Source: Pseudomonas mediterranea CFBP 5447 (GTDB lineage: Bacteria > Pseudomonadota > Gammaproteobacteria > Pseudomonadales > Pseudomonadaceae). From it: 64,000 nucleotides of DNA. The translations under genes and the position numbers were made by a program. The notes under the pieces are model-generated. The model worked only from the letters and a program-made list of their open reading frames with translations. It was not told the DNA's origin and searched no databases. Positions 1 to 9,030 of this stretch are shown piece by piece. Every line of letters begins with the position of its first letter. Position 1 is the first letter of the stretch. The stretch covers positions 295,435 to 359,434 of the forward strand of contig NZ_KN322984.1 of NCBI RefSeq assembly GCF_000774145.1, read 5' to 3'.

Positions 1-1
1 C

Positions 2-592
2 CCGACCTGTGTGATGCGCTGGTTGCTGCCACGCTTGCAGCAATGGCAGAAGGAACGGCCGGACGTGCCAGTGGAACTGACCACCACCGTCAGGCATGGC
101 GTGGACTTCCAGCGCGAAGCCTTCGACGCGGCCGTGGTCTATGGCCCGCCACCCGACGCCTCATTGGCGTGCCTGCATCTGTTCGATGAGCAACTGACGC
201 CGGTCTGCTCCCGCTCGGTGCTGGAGGGCCCCGTGCCGCTGCGTGAACCCGCCGACCTGGAGCAACACCTGTTGTTGCACCCCACCCGCGATGAGCGCGA
301 CTGGACGGCCTGGCTGGATGCCGCCGACGTGAACTTGAACAATGTCAGCAAGGGCCAGCATTTCGAAACCCTGGACCTGGCGATGTCCATGGCCTCACAG
401 GGCACCGGCGTGGCGATAGGTGACTGGTCGCTGATCGGCGATGACCTGAGCGCCGGGCGACTGGTGATGCCGTTCGAGCTGAAGGTCAGGACCGGGTTGG
501 GTTATCACCTGGTGTTCCCGCGCAAGGCCCAGGCGACCGGACCGTTACAGGAGTTGATGGGGTGGTTGGTGGAGCAGGCCCGGGCGCGGTAA
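2..592 (+). CDS. LysR-family transcriptional regulator, C-terminal part (5' truncated)
   Basis: The reading frame is open from the window edge and ends at a TAA at 590-592. The N-terminal helix-turn-helix therefore lies outside the window and only the effector-binding domain is visible. The residues at the edge (PTCVMRWLLPRLQQW) match the start of the type 2 periplasmic-binding-like domain of GcvA/AmpR-type LysR regulators, where a 'P-x-F-A-x-x-W-L-x-P-R-L' motif is usual. Later segments (a 'VVYG' strand, a conserved GTGVAIGD loop) fit the same domain. The effector and target genes cannot be inferred here. The next gene, an alpha/beta hydrolase, converges on it, with a REP element between them. 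Confidence 0.8.
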   Translation, partial: PTCVMRWLLPRLQQWQKERPDVPVELTTTVRHGVDFQREAFDAAVVYGPPPDASLACLHLFDEQLTPVCSRSVLEGPVPLREPADLEQHLLLHPTRDERDWTAWLDAADVNLNNVSKGQHFETLDLAMSMASQGTGVAIGDWSLIGDDLSAGRLVMPFELKVRTGLGYHLVFPRKAQATGPLQELMGWLVEQARAR

Positions 593-611
593 TTGCGTCG
601 CCACGCCCTCC

Positions 612-743
612 TGTGGCGAGGGGATTTATCCCCGCTGGGGCGCGAAGCGGCCCTAAAGCCAGGCTACGCGGTGCGTCAGGCAGATTGAGTCGCTTGCTTT
701 GGGGCTGCTTTGCAGCCCAGCGGGGATAAATCCCCTCGCCACA
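612..743. repeat. REP/REPIN-type inverted repeat (TGTGGCGAGGGGAT family)
   Basis: Two inverted copies of a TGTGGCGAGGGGATTTATCC palindromic unit face each other at 612 and about 719-743, separated by a GC-rich spacer. It lies between convergent genes. Related 'GGCGAGGG' units recur through the window. Confidence 0.8.
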
Positions 744-770
744 AGGATCTGCGCTGCCTCAGGTGTTTTG

Positions 771-1790
771 TCACAGCAGATTCGGCGCCTGCGCCGGTTC
801 GACCTGCGCCCAGTGCGAGGTGTCTTCGCGATGCTGTTGCAGATAAGGCAACACCGCTCCCAGCAAGGGGTCCTTGAATGCCTCCTGGAAACGATGGGCC
901 AGACCCGGGATCAATTTCAACTGACTGCCGCGGATATGCGCCGCCAGATGGACGCCGTGCATCACCGGCAATAGCGGGTCGGCGGTGCCATGGACCACCA
1001 GGGTCGGCACTTGCAATTGATTGAGCAGCTCGACCCGGCTCGGCTCGGCCATGATCGCCATGATCTGGCGTTGCACACCTTCGGGGTTGAACGCCCGATC
1101 ATAAGCCACAGCCGCCTGATGCAGCAGCGCCTGGCGATCATCGACCACCATGGGGCTACCCAGGGCGGCCAGCAGGTCGGCCTGCCGTTCCAGCGCCACC
1201 TCGCGATTCGGCGCACTGCGGCGGGACAGCAATCGCACCAGCGTCGCGCTGGGCGCCGGCAAACCGGCGGCGCTGGAACTGGACATGATCAGGGTCAGGC
1301 TTTCAATCCGTTGCGGCGCCATGGCGGCCATGTGCTGGGCAATCATGCCGCCCATGCTCGCCCCGAGCAGGTGGAAGTTCTGCACGTGCAGCGCATCCAT
1401 CAACCCCAGGCCGTCATCGGCCATGTCGGTGAGGGTATAAGGCGCGTCTACCGTCAAGCCCAGTTTGTAGCGAAGCGCTTCGAACGTCAGGTTGGCGCTG
1501 CCCGGCGCCTGCCGCCAGGTGGATAAACCCACGTCCCGGTTGTCGTAACGGATCACCCGAAAACCCTGCTCGCACAGAGCGACCACCACTTCGTCCGGCC
1601 AATGGATCAATTGCCCGCCCAGCCCCATCACCAGCAACAAGGCCGGATCGGAATCACGGCCGATGCTCTGGTACGCCAGGCTCACCTGTTCCAGATCGAC
1701 CCGTTGGGTCGGGACATTGACATCACAACGAGACGCCGCAATCGACGGCAGGCCGAACAACAGGACGGCCAGGAAAATAAACACACGCAT
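771..1790 (-). CDS. alpha/beta-fold hydrolase, probably exported
   Basis: This 339-residue protein begins with a short hydrophobic leader ([20 protein letters not shown]) that looks like a Sec signal peptide, so it probably acts in the periplasm. The rest is a complete alpha/beta hydrolase fold. Visible features are the oxyanion region 'VMGLGGQ' (54-60), the '[10 protein letters not shown]' stretch (81-90), the nucleophile elbow GASMGG with Ser145, an acid in '[10 protein letters not shown]' and a catalytic His in 'GLAHRF'. The family includes 3-oxoadipate enol-lactonases and esterases, and the substrate cannot be named from sequence. The gene stands alone between two REP blocks and has no operon partners. 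Confidence 0.85.
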   Translation of the reverse strand: MRVFIFLAVLLFGLPSIAASRCDVNVPTQRVDLEQVSLAYQSIGRDSDPALLLVMGLGGQLIHWPDEVVVALCEQGFRVIRYDNRDVGLSTWRQAPGSANLTFEALRYKLGLTVDAPYTLTDMADDGLGLMDALHVQNFHLLGASMGGMIAQHMAAMAPQRIESLTLIMSSSSAAGLPAPSATLVRLLSRRSAPNREVALERQADLLAALGSPMVVDDRQALLHQAAVAYDRAFNPEGVQRQIMAIMAEPSRVELLNQLQVPTLVVHGTADPLLPVMHGVHLAAHIRGSQLKLIPGLAHRFQEAFKDPLLGAVLPYLQQHREDTSHWAQVEPAQAPNLL

Positions 1791-1920
1791 GAAGAAACAC
1801 CAAAACGCAGAACCCCAGTAGAGCGCGAGTCTGATGAAATTCGTTCAAGCGCGCTGCCACAGTTGCGTGACAGTTTGATGAAGATTGCCGAGTGGTTGTA
1901 TCAAAGGCCAAACACTCCCC

Positions 1921-2050
1921 CTGTGGCGAGGGAGCTTGCTCCCGCTGGAGTGCGAAGCGCTCCCAAGAGTTTCAGCCTCTGGAAGGGATCAAGGCTGAAG
2001 TTTCAGGGGGCTGCTGCGCAGCCCAGCGGGAGCAAGCTCCCTCGCCACAG
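1921..2050. repeat. REPIN-type inverted repeat (CTGTGGCGAGGGAGCTTGCT family)
   Basis: Inverted copies of a unit reading CTGTGGCGAGGGAGCTTGCT lie at 1921 and 2031-2050, with a 'GCTGCTGCGCAGCC' stem inside. It separates the hydrolase start from the metE end. The same unit flanks the RAYT gene near 25.5 kb. Confidence 0.8.
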
Positions 2051-2065
2051 GGGTATGTCAACCCT

Positions 2066-4378
2066 TCAGGCCAACTGAGCACGCAACTGCCGCGCCGCCG
2101 CCACCATGTTCACCAGCGCCGCTTCGGTTTCCGGCCATGCCCGGGTCTTCAGACCGCAGTCAGGGTTGATCCACAGGTGCCCGGCGGGAATCCGCTTCGC
2201 GGCCTTGTTCATCAAGCCGACCATTTCGGCGGTGTCCGGCACCCGCGGCGAGTGGATGTCGTAGACCCCCGGGCCAATATCGTTCGGGTAGTCGAACGCT
2301 TCGAACGCCTCCAGCAATTCCATGTCCGAGCGTGAGGTTTCAATGGTGATGACGTCGGCGTCCATGGCCGCGATAGCCTGGATCACGTCATTGAATTCGC
2401 TGTAGCACATGTGGGTATGGATCTGGGTTTCGTCACGCACACCCGATGCGCTCAAGCGGAAGGCCTCCACCGCCCAATCCAGGTATTTCTGCCACTGCCC
2501 GCGCCGCAGCGGCAGGCCTTCGCGAAAGGCCGCCTCGTCGATCTGCACGATGCTGATCCCGGCCGCTTCCAGATCCACCACTTCATCACGCAGGGCCAGG
2601 GCGAGTTGCTGTGCCTGGACCCGACGCGATACGTCTTCGCGGGGGAACGACCACATCAGCATGGTCACGGGGCCGGTGAGCATGCCCTTCATCACCTTGT
2701 CGGTCAGGTTTTGCGCGTAGCGGATCCAGTCGACGGTCATGGGCTTAGGCCGGCTGATGTCGCCGTAGATGATCGCCGGTTTCACACATCGCGAACCGTA
2801 ACTCTGCACCCAACCGAAACGGGTGAAGGCGTAGCCGTCCAGTTGCTCGGCGAAATACTCCACCATGTCGTTGCGCTCGGCTTCACCGTGGACCAGTACA
2901 TCCAGGCCGAGGCGTTCCTGGATCTGTACGGCGTGGCGGATTTCGGTGTGCATGGCGTCCTGATAGTCGTTGGCCGACAGTTTGCCCTGCTTGTAGGCCT
3001 GACGCGCCAGGCGAATCGCCGGGGTTTGCGGGAACGAGCCGATGGTGGTCGTTGGAAAGGCCGGCAATTTCAAGCGGTCTCGCTGCCGTTCGATGCGCTG
3101 GGCAAACGCTGAACGCCGTTGGCTGTCCTGCGGCTTGATGGCCGCCAGCCGGGCCTGGACCTCGGGCTTGTGAATGCGCGTCGAGGCGGCGCGGCTCGCC
3201 TGCACCTCGCGACTGGCGGCCAGCGCCTGTTGTACGCCGGGGGCTTGCGGATCGTTCAGCGCATCGCGCAACACTGCCACTTCACCGCACTTCTGCACCG
3301 CGAAGGCCAGCCAGCTCTTGAGCTCGGGATCGAGGCGGTCTTCACGTTCCAGGTCCACCGGGCTGTGCAGCAACGAGCACGATGTGCTGACCCAGAGGTT
3401 GTCGCCAAAGCGCTCCTGGGCCGGCTGCAATTGCGCCAGCGCCTGTTCCAGTTCGCAACGCCAGACGTTACGGCCATTGACCAGGCCCACCGAGAGAATC
3501 TTGTAGGTCGGCAGCCGGTCCAGCACCTGGCCCAGTTGCTCCGGCGCACGTACCGCGTCGATGTGCAAACCGTCCACCGGCAGGCTCACGGCCAGGCCGA
3601 GGTTGTCCTCCAGGCCACTGAAGTAAGTCGCTACCAGTTTCTTCAGCGGCGAATATTGAAGGAGGTGGTAGGCCCGCTCGAAGGCGCTGCGCCAGGCCAG
3701 GGGCAGGTCGAGGGTGAGGATCGGCTCATCGATCTGCACCCATTCCACGCCCTGGGCTTTCAGGCGATTGAGGATTTCACCGTAGACCGGCAGCAGGCGT
3801 TCCAGCAGTTCGAGTTTGTCGAAATCCCGTCCCTTGGCCTTGCCCAGCCACAGATAGGTCAGCGGGCCGATGATCACCGGTTTGACCCGGTGCCCCAGGG
3901 CATGGGCCTCGTCCACTTCATCGAACAGCTGTTCCCAGCTCACGGTGAAGGTCTGGTCGATGGAAAACTCCGGGACCAGGTAGTGGTAGTTGGTGTCGAA
4001 CCACTTGGTCAGTTCCTGGGCATGTTGTGTCTGGCCGTGGTCGGCATCGCAGCAGCTCGGCGTGGCGCCCCGGGCCATGGCGAACAGGGTATCGAGGGTC
4101 GGACGACCCTGGGGGTTCAAGGTGTCGTGAAATCGCGCCGGCACCGCGCCCAGGGTCAAGGTGTGACCGAGCACCTGGTCGTACCAGGCGAAATCCCCCA
4201 CCGGCAGCAGGTCGATCCCGGCGTCTTTCTGCAGTTGCCAGTGCCGGGCCCGCAGTTCACGACCGACGCTCTGCAACGCGGCCGGTGCCAGGTCGCCCTT
4301 CCAGTAGGCTTCAAGGGCTTTCTTCAGTTCGCGGTCGGCGCCGATGCGGGGAAAACCGAGGGTGTGGGCCAGGGCCAT
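2066..4378 (-). CDS. metE: cobalamin-independent methionine synthase MetE
   Basis: This is 5-methyltetrahydropteroyltri-L-glutamate:homocysteine methyltransferase, the last step of methionine synthesis in the cytoplasm without B12. It is 770 residues long, as usual for the family. The N-terminal half starts [13 protein letters not shown]. The C-terminal catalytic half holds zinc-ligand motifs, with His and Cys in 'HTHMCYSEF' and Cys in 'NPDCGLKTR', and the 'TTIGSFPQT' motif opens it. An upstream in-frame ATG would add 28 residues, but the start at 4378 has an AGGAGG Shine-Dalgarno at good spacing and matches the family N terminus. It is divergent from metR across about 110 bp holding a candidate MetR box, as in other gammaproteobacteria. 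Confidence 0.97.
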   Translation of the reverse strand: MALAHTLGFPRIGADRELKKALEAYWKGDLAPAALQSVGRELRARHWQLQKDAGIDLLPVGDFAWYDQVLGHTLTLGAVPARFHDTLNPQGRPTLDTLFAMARGATPSCCDADHGQTQHAQELTKWFDTNYHYLVPEFSIDQTFTVSWEQLFDEVDEAHALGHRVKPVIIGPLTYLWLGKAKGRDFDKLELLERLLPVYGEILNRLKAQGVEWVQIDEPILTLDLPLAWRSAFERAYHLLQYSPLKKLVATYFSGLEDNLGLAVSLPVDGLHIDAVRAPEQLGQVLDRLPTYKILSVGLVNGRNVWRCELEQALAQLQPAQERFGDNLWVSTSCSLLHSPVDLEREDRLDPELKSWLAFAVQKCGEVAVLRDALNDPQAPGVQQALAASREVQASRAASTRIHKPEVQARLAAIKPQDSQRRSAFAQRIERQRDRLKLPAFPTTTIGSFPQTPAIRLARQAYKQGKLSANDYQDAMHTEIRHAVQIQERLGLDVLVHGEAERNDMVEYFAEQLDGYAFTRFGWVQSYGSRCVKPAIIYGDISRPKPMTVDWIRYAQNLTDKVMKGMLTGPVTMLMWSFPREDVSRRVQAQQLALALRDEVVDLEAAGISIVQIDEAAFREGLPLRRGQWQKYLDWAVEAFRLSASGVRDETQIHTHMCYSEFNDVIQAIAAMDADVITIETSRSDMELLEAFEAFDYPNDIGPGVYDIHSPRVPDTAEMVGLMNKAAKRIPAGHLWINPDCGLKTRAWPETEAALVNMVAAARQLRAQLA

Positions 4379-4430
4379 GGAAAGAGTCCTCCTGTAAAAG
4401 ATGACGCCATTGTCGACAGCCGACCCTGCA

Positions 4431-4443
4431 TGAGACAAACTCA
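4431..4443. promoter_or_regulatory. candidate MetR operator in the metE-metR intergenic region
   Basis: TGAGACAAACTCA is a perfect 4-5-4 inverted repeat. It resembles the known MetR consensus (TGAA-N5-TTCA) with one changed base in each half. It lies between the divergent metE and metR starts, where such sites are expected. MetR binding is inferred. Confidence 0.5.
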
Positions 4444-4487
4444 ACCTTTTCGTGTTGATCACAAGTTTTCTTCATGGAGCAACTTCG

Positions 4488-5405
4488 GTGCTTGAACTCC
4501 GCCACCTCAAGACCCTGCACGCCCTGCGCGAAGCCGACAGCCTGGTAGAGGCCGCCGAACGCCTGCACCTGACCCAGTCCGCCCTCTCCCACCAGTTCAA
4601 GGAACTGGAAGAACGCCTGGGGATGCAGTTGTTCGTGCGCAAGACCAAGCCGGTGCGGTTCACCAGCGCCGGCCTGCGCCTGCTGCAACTGGCCGACGCC
4701 ACCCTGCCATTGCTGCGCAGCGCCGAGCGGGACATCGCGCGGCTGGCCGGAGGCACCGCCGGGCGTTTGCACATGGCCATCGAATGCCACAGCTGTTTCC
4801 AGTGGCTGATGCCGACCATCGACCAGTTCCGCGATGCCTGGCCGGAAGTCGAACTGGACCTGGCCTCGGGCTTCGCCTTCGCCCCGTTGCCGGCCCTGGC
4901 CCGTGGCGACCTGGACCTGGTGGTGACGTCCGACCCGCTGGAACTGGCGGGTATCACCTACGTGCCGCTGTTCACCTACGAAGCGATGCTCGCCGTGGCC
5001 AACCAGCATCGGCTGGCGGGCAAACCCTATATCGTGCCCGAAGACCTGCTCAGCGAAACCCTGATCACCTACCCGGTGGAACGGGATCGACTGGACATCT
5101 TCACCCGCTTCCTCGAGCCGGCCGACATCGAACCGGCCCAGGTCCGCACGTCCGAACTGACGGTGATGATGATGCAGTTGGTGGCCAGCGGCCGTGGCGT
5201 CTGCGGCATGCCCCACTGGGCCCTGCATGAATACAGCTCACGGGGTTACGTGAAGGCCAAGCGGCTGGGGGAGAAAGGCCTGTTCGCCACGCTGTACGCG
5301 GCGGTTCGCACCGACATGCTCGATGCACCGTACATGCGCGACTTCCTGCTGACGGCCAAGGACACGTCGTTTTCCACATTGGATGGGGTCAGTGCGGTTC
5401 GGTGA
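4488..5405 (+). CDS. metR: LysR-family regulator MetR
   Basis: MetR activates metE and other methionine genes with homocysteine as co-inducer. The GTG at 4488 is chosen because the protein then starts with the family's 'LELRHLKTLHALREADSL', and a GGAG Shine-Dalgarno sits 8 bp upstream. The helix-turn-helix covers roughly residues 18-40 ('AAERLHLTQSALSHQFKELE'), followed by the LysR linker helix and the effector domain. At 305 residues the length is normal. It is divergently transcribed from metE, the usual MetR arrangement, so autoregulation from the shared intergenic region is likely. Confidence 0.95.
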   Translation: MLELRHLKTLHALREADSLVEAAERLHLTQSALSHQFKELEERLGMQLFVRKTKPVRFTSAGLRLLQLADATLPLLRSAERDIARLAGGTAGRLHMAIECHSCFQWLMPTIDQFRDAWPEVELDLASGFAFAPLPALARGDLDLVVTSDPLELAGITYVPLFTYEAMLAVANQHRLAGKPYIVPEDLLSETLITYPVERDRLDIFTRFLEPADIEPAQVRTSELTVMMMQLVASGRGVCGMPHWALHEYSSRGYVKAKRLGEKGLFATLYAAVRTDMLDAPYMRDFLLTAKDTSFSTLDGVSAVR

Positions 5406-5418
5406 AACCCGGGCGCCG

Positions 5419-5650
5419 CTATCGCGAGCAGGCTCGCTCCCACAAGGGAATGTGTTGGCTGCAAGGTCTGGATTCACAGAGACCCAAATGTGGGAGCGAG
5501 CCTGCTCGCGATAGCGGTCTATCAGCCACATCGATGTTGAAGCTGACGGCCTCATCGCGAGCAGGCTCGCTCCCACAGGGGGGACTGTGTTGACTGGAAG
5601 ATCTGGATTCACAGAGACCCAAATGTGGGAGCGAGCCTGCTCGCGATGAG
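5419..5650. repeat. double REPIN block (TGTGGGAGCGAGCCTGCTCGCGAT family)
   Basis: Four copies of a palindromic unit containing GAGCGAGCCTGCTCGC lie at about 5419-5444, 5489-5516, 5551-5577 and 5624-5650 in alternating orientation, forming two inverted pairs. A longer segment including 'GATTCACAGAGACCCAAATG' is directly repeated at about 5470 and 5605, which indicates duplication of a whole unit. It separates metR from the convergent GNAT gene. Confidence 0.85.
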
Positions 5651-5653
5651 GCC

Positions 5654-6151
5654 TTAGAGCTCGCGCCACATGTGGATCTTGTCGAGATACTCGTCATCCA
5701 CCCGTATCGCCATCGGCTCCAGGCCATAGAGCGCGAAACCGCAGCGTTGGTAGAGCTTGAGCGCCGGATCGTTGCCCGCGGTGACAGTCAGTTGCACCAG
5801 GCGCAGGAAGCTATGCCGACGGGCTTCGTCAAGCGCGGCCTCCAGCAATTGCTGGCCAAGCCCACGGTGACGATGGGCATCGACGACATACATGCCGAAC
5901 AGCGTCGCCTTGTGCCGGGCTTTCTGCCGTGGCTCCAGGGACAGGCCGACGATACCGGCCAGCTCATCCTCGACGAATGCCCCCAACACCACGTCGAACC
6001 GGCTGGTCAGGCGAGACTCCCACCCGTTCATGGGCATCGTCGCCCGCTCGCTGACGCTGGAGGTGAAGGCCTGCGGATGCAGCTCATAGGCCTGGAGCAT
6101 CAACTCGCGATAGGCTGGCGCGTCGCCGGCCCGCAGCCGCCGGATGCTCAC
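5654..6151 (-). CDS. GNAT-family N-acetyltransferase
   Basis: This 165-residue protein has the complete GNAT fold. It includes 'AGIVGLSLEP' (beta-4 region), the acetyl-CoA-binding motif A in 'YVVDAHRHRGLGQQLLEAAL' (the R/Q-x-x-G-x-G/A signature is HRHRGLG), and a C-terminal 'KLYQRCGFALYG' motif B typical of amino-group acetyltransferases. The start is a GTG that overlaps the stop of the upstream LysE gene by 4 bp (GTGA), so translational coupling is likely. The acceptor substrate is unknown. The length is typical for a single-domain GNAT. Confidence 0.85.
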   Translation of the reverse strand: MSIRRLRAGDAPAYRELMLQAYELHPQAFTSSVSERATMPMNGWESRLTSRFDVVLGAFVEDELAGIVGLSLEPRQKARHKATLFGMYVVDAHRHRGLGQQLLEAALDEARRHSFLRLVQLTVTAGNDPALKLYQRCGFALYGLEPMAIRVDDEYLDKIHMWREL

Positions 6152-6786
6152 GCGGCCCGCCGTTGCTCAAGCATCAGCCGCAGCGCCAGTGCGCCCAGCA
6201 CGAACCCCATGAAATAGCGCTGCAGCGCCAGCCAGGTGGGATTGTGGACGAACCACGAAGCAATGCCGGCAGCGAACAGGGCAATCAGCAGGTTGACGCT
6301 GAAACTGACGCTGATCTGGACCAACCCCAGGATCAGGCTCTGGGTGAACAACGAGCCATGTTCCGGGCTGATGAACTGGGGAAATACCGACAGGTAGAAC
6401 ACCGCGATCTTCGGGTTCAGCGCACTGGTGAGAAAGCCCATGGTGATCAGCTTGCGCGTCGAGTCCGCGGGCAACTGCTGTGCCTGGAAGGGCGAGCGCG
6501 CACCTGGTTTCACGGCCTGCCAGGCCAGCCACAACAGGTACAGCGCACCGGCCCATTTCAGGACTTCATAGGCCATGGGCACGGCCAGGAACACCGCCGT
6601 CAACCCCGCCGCCGCGGCGAATACATGCACGAAGAACCCCGCCACCACCCCCAGCAAGGAGGTGACCCCGGCCTTGCGGCCCTGGCAGATCGAACGGGAA
6701 ATCAGGTAGATCATGTTCGGGCCGGGCGTAAGCACCATCAGCAGCGCGGCGGCGGCAAAAACCAGCAGGTCCGGCAAGGGAATCAT
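6148..6786 (-). CDS. LysE/RhtB-family amino-acid exporter
   Basis: A 212-residue inner-membrane protein with about six hydrophobic segments. The N-terminal signature 'LLMVLTPGPNMIYLISRS' is the LysE/RhtB motif with the conserved TPGPN. 'ALNPKIAVFYLSVFPQF' is the second family motif (N-P-K...F). Members export amino acids such as homoserine, threonine, lysine or cysteine, and the substrate here is not determinable. It is flanked by a Nudix gene (5 bp upstream) and a GNAT gene (4-bp overlap), forming a three-gene operon on the minus strand. Confidence 0.88.
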   Translation of the reverse strand: MIPLPDLLVFAAAALLMVLTPGPNMIYLISRSICQGRKAGVTSLLGVVAGFFVHVFAAAAGLTAVFLAVPMAYEVLKWAGALYLLWLAWQAVKPGARSPFQAQQLPADSTRKLITMGFLTSALNPKIAVFYLSVFPQFISPEHGSLFTQSLILGLVQISVSFSVNLLIALFAAGIASWFVHNPTWLALQRYFMGFVLGALALRLMLEQRRAA

Positions 6787-6791
6787 GTGGG

Positions 6792-7220
6792 TCAGTCCTT
6801 GAGGCGTGGGTTCGACAGCTCTGAGGTTCGATAAAACGGCAGGATCACCTCACCTGTCAACGGTGCCAGCGGCAGCCCGCCGTCGCCGGCCGGGTCGATC
6901 CAGCGAACCTCTTCAATTTCGGCTGCGGGGAGAACCGCTGCGTCGATCGTCAACAGGAACACCTCGGCCTGGACGACAAAGCCCGGCTCGTTGGCGGCCG
7001 GCGCGCTGAACGGGCCCAGGTAGCGAGCCTGTGCCGGATCGATTGTCAGCCCCAGTTCTTCCTCCAGCTCCCGGGCCAGGGCCTGAACCGGTTGCTCATG
7101 GGGCTCGATCTTGCCGCCCGGCTGCATGAAGGCCCGGGTATTGCGCTTGCGCACCAGCAGGGTCCGACCGTCCGGCCCGATCAGCAGGGCGGCGGCGATA
7201 TGGATGAGGGGAGTGGTCAT
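6792..7220 (-). CDS. Nudix hydrolase
   Basis: This 142-residue protein has a complete Nudix box at about residues 35-57: GGKIEPHE followed seven residues later by RELEEELGL (G-x5-E-x7-REUxEExGU). Such enzymes hydrolyse nucleoside diphosphates linked to other groups; the arrangement 'LLVRKRNTRAFMQPGGK' resembles MutT-like members, but the substrate is unassigned. It is the first gene of the leftward Nudix-LysE-GNAT operon. A REPIN lies upstream. Confidence 0.88.
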   Translation of the reverse strand: MTTPLIHIAAALLIGPDGRTLLVRKRNTRAFMQPGGKIEPHEQPVQALARELEEELGLTIDPAQARYLGPFSAPAANEPGFVVQAEVFLLTIDAAVLPAAEIEEVRWIDPAGDGGLPLAPLTGEVILPFYRTSELSNPRLKD

Positions 7221-7315
7221 GGATGAGCGGCCTTGGCGGAAAAATGCCAGGGGAGATTACAGACCGCAGAGGCTGGAGCAAAGCCTGCCCCACTTGTACA
7301 GGCACAACACCACCC

Positions 7316-7405
7316 CTGTGGGAGCGAGCCTGCTCGCGATGGCGGTGTGTCAGTTGACTGCTCAACACCAGACACTCCGCTTTCGCGAGCAGGCTCGCTC
7401 CCACA
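7316..7405. repeat. REPIN (TGTGGGAGCGAGCCTGCTCGCGAT family)
   Basis: Two facing copies of the GAGCGAGCCTGCTCGC unit lie at 7316 and 7382-7405, between the Nudix gene and the end of the YN-GYP gene. Confidence 0.8.
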
Positions 7406-7433
7406 GGGGGTTCGATTTCCAATCAGCCTTGCA

Positions 7434-8801
7434 TCACCCCAACATCGGCTTCGGCGCCGAAGGATCCAGCTCCTCCTCGGGTATCTTGACGAACACGCTG
7501 TACCGGGCCCCTTCCATCGCTTCGAAGGCGATGAGTTTCTCCACCAACGGACCGCTCAATACCTTGCCGGCATTGAGCAACAGCATGCCGTTGTCGGCGT
7601 TGAGGTTGCGGGCCAGGACCATGCCGGCGGCCAGTTCGCGGGTGGTCATGACCTTCACCGTCGGGTCGGACAGGGTCACGTCCTCCAGGTACTCGCCACA
7701 CGCCTTGATGAAGTCCTCCACCATGTCCGGGTCGTACAGCTTGCCGGCGTATTTGCGGATGTAGACCAGCGCTTCGTCGCTGTTCATCTGCCGTTCGAGA
7801 ATCAGCCCGCGCTGCAACTCGATGAAGTCCACCGCCAGCTTCAACAGCCTGGAACCGAACGGAATCGCCTCGCCCTTGAGGTGATCGGGGAAGCCACTGC
7901 CGTCCCAGCGCTCCTGATGATGAAGAATGATTCGCGCCGCGTCCTTCATCGGGTCCAGGGTCATCAGCAGCGACTCGCTCTGCTTCGGATAGGAGCGATA
8001 CAGGTCCAATTCGTTGTGATGCAACATGTCGGCCGGCGTGACCATCATGTTATCGGTCCAGCTCAGCTTGCCGATGTTGTAGAGCGCCGCGGCCATGGTC
8101 AGGTCGCGGTCGGTGGACTCGTCGAGAAAGTGCAGCCGGCTGTAGACCCGGATCAGCTCGATGATCTGCCGGTTGGTCTGCTTGGCCTTGGGCAGGCGCA
8201 GGTTGGCGATCAGCGAGAACACCTCGGTGCCGGTCACATAGCTGCGCTTGAGCTCTTCATAGGCCAGGTCGAGCATGTCGGCGGTCTGCTGCAGCTCGGC
8301 GGTACGTGACGCCACGCGCTTTTCCAGGGTGGCGTTGAGGGTCTTGAGCTGTTGGTTCTGCTCACGGTTCAGCGCTTCGAGGCGCTGGCGTTCGCTTTCC
8401 GAATGCTGGTGGGCCAAGGCCTGGCGCAGGGCCTGTACCAGTTCATCATCGTTCCACGGCTTGCTGAGGTAGCGATACAGCCCCCCCTCGTTGATGGCCT
8501 TGGTCATCATGTCCACATCGGCGTAGCCGGTGAGCAGGATGCGCAGGGTCGACGGATAGAGCTTGCGGATCTGGGCCAGCAGCGTCGCACCGTCCATGTT
8601 GGGCATGCGCGCATCGGTCATTACCAGGTCGACCGGCCTTTCCTTGAGTATTTCCAGGGCCTTGGCACCGCTGTCGGCCAACAGGATTTCATAGGGCTGG
8701 CTGCGCAACAACCGACGCAGGCTATTGAGAATCGACTCTTCGTCATCGACCAACAGCACCGTCGGCTTCGTGACCGGAACGTCCGGCGATTGATCTTCCA
8801 T
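7434..8801 (-). CDS. response regulator with degenerate YN-GYP (HD-GYP-like) output domain
   Basis: This 455-residue protein has an N-terminal REC domain (about 14-130) with acidic pocket Asp19/Asp20, phosphoacceptor Asp63 ('VMTDARMPNMDG') and Lys in 'YLSKPW'. A coiled-coil linker follows (about 135-190), then an HD-GYP-type domain to the C terminus. The usual HD pair reads Tyr241-Asn242 ('AAALYNIGKLSW'), while the later 'HHQERWDGSGFP' motif is kept. Loss of the HD metal ligands suggests weak or absent c-di-GMP hydrolysis. A YN-GYP variant with this architecture is known in P. aeruginosa (PA2572). An AGGAGG ribosome site precedes the ATG. It is divergent from the c-di-GMP operon at 9031, across 229 bp. 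Confidence 0.9.
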   Translation of the reverse strand: MEDQSPDVPVTKPTVLLVDDEESILNSLRRLLRSQPYEILLADSGAKALEILKERPVDLVMTDARMPNMDGATLLAQIRKLYPSTLRILLTGYADVDMMTKAINEGGLYRYLSKPWNDDELVQALRQALAHQHSESERQRLEALNREQNQQLKTLNATLEKRVASRTAELQQTADMLDLAYEELKRSYVTGTEVFSLIANLRLPKAKQTNRQIIELIRVYSRLHFLDESTDRDLTMAAALYNIGKLSWTDNMMVTPADMLHHNELDLYRSYPKQSESLLMTLDPMKDAARIILHHQERWDGSGFPDHLKGEAIPFGSRLLKLAVDFIELQRGLILERQMNSDEALVYIRKYAGKLYDPDMVEDFIKACGEYLEDVTLSDPTVKVMTTRELAAGMVLARNLNADNGMLLLNAGKVLSGPLVEKLIAFEAMEGARYSVFVKIPEEELDPSAPKPMLG

Positions 8802-9030
8802 TGCTACCCCCTCCTGTAAGACGACTACTGTTCTACCTTACCCCCAAATGACAGGCTAGTAGATCGCAAGAATTTAGACACGATTTGCCATCACTGACCG
8901 AGCGCATCCCGATCGGACGACTATGCTGTACCCCATGAAGGGCCAAGTACAGGCCAGAATACTCATGCCAGCGAAAGGGATATCAGATGTACCTACGGTT
9001 CTGTAGTCAGCATCACCTTGGTGCACGGCC
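8802..9030. other. divergent promoter region between the YN-GYP gene and the GGDEF-EAL/peroxidase operon
   Basis: A 229-bp gene-free spacer that must hold promoters for both directions. It is slightly AT-richer than the flanks. I see no convincing operator palindrome or REP. The rightward gene has no strong Shine-Dalgarno before its ATG at 9031. Confidence 0.5.

Noticed and set aside
3119..4495. Long plus-strand frame opposite metE
   Set aside because: Shadow frame; no conserved motifs and fully overlapped by MetE.
5238..5669. Open frames reading through REP clusters (repeated 'REQARSH' or 'CGSEPARD' peptides)
   Set aside because: These peptides are translations of REP palindromes and recur at every REP locus; they are not genes.
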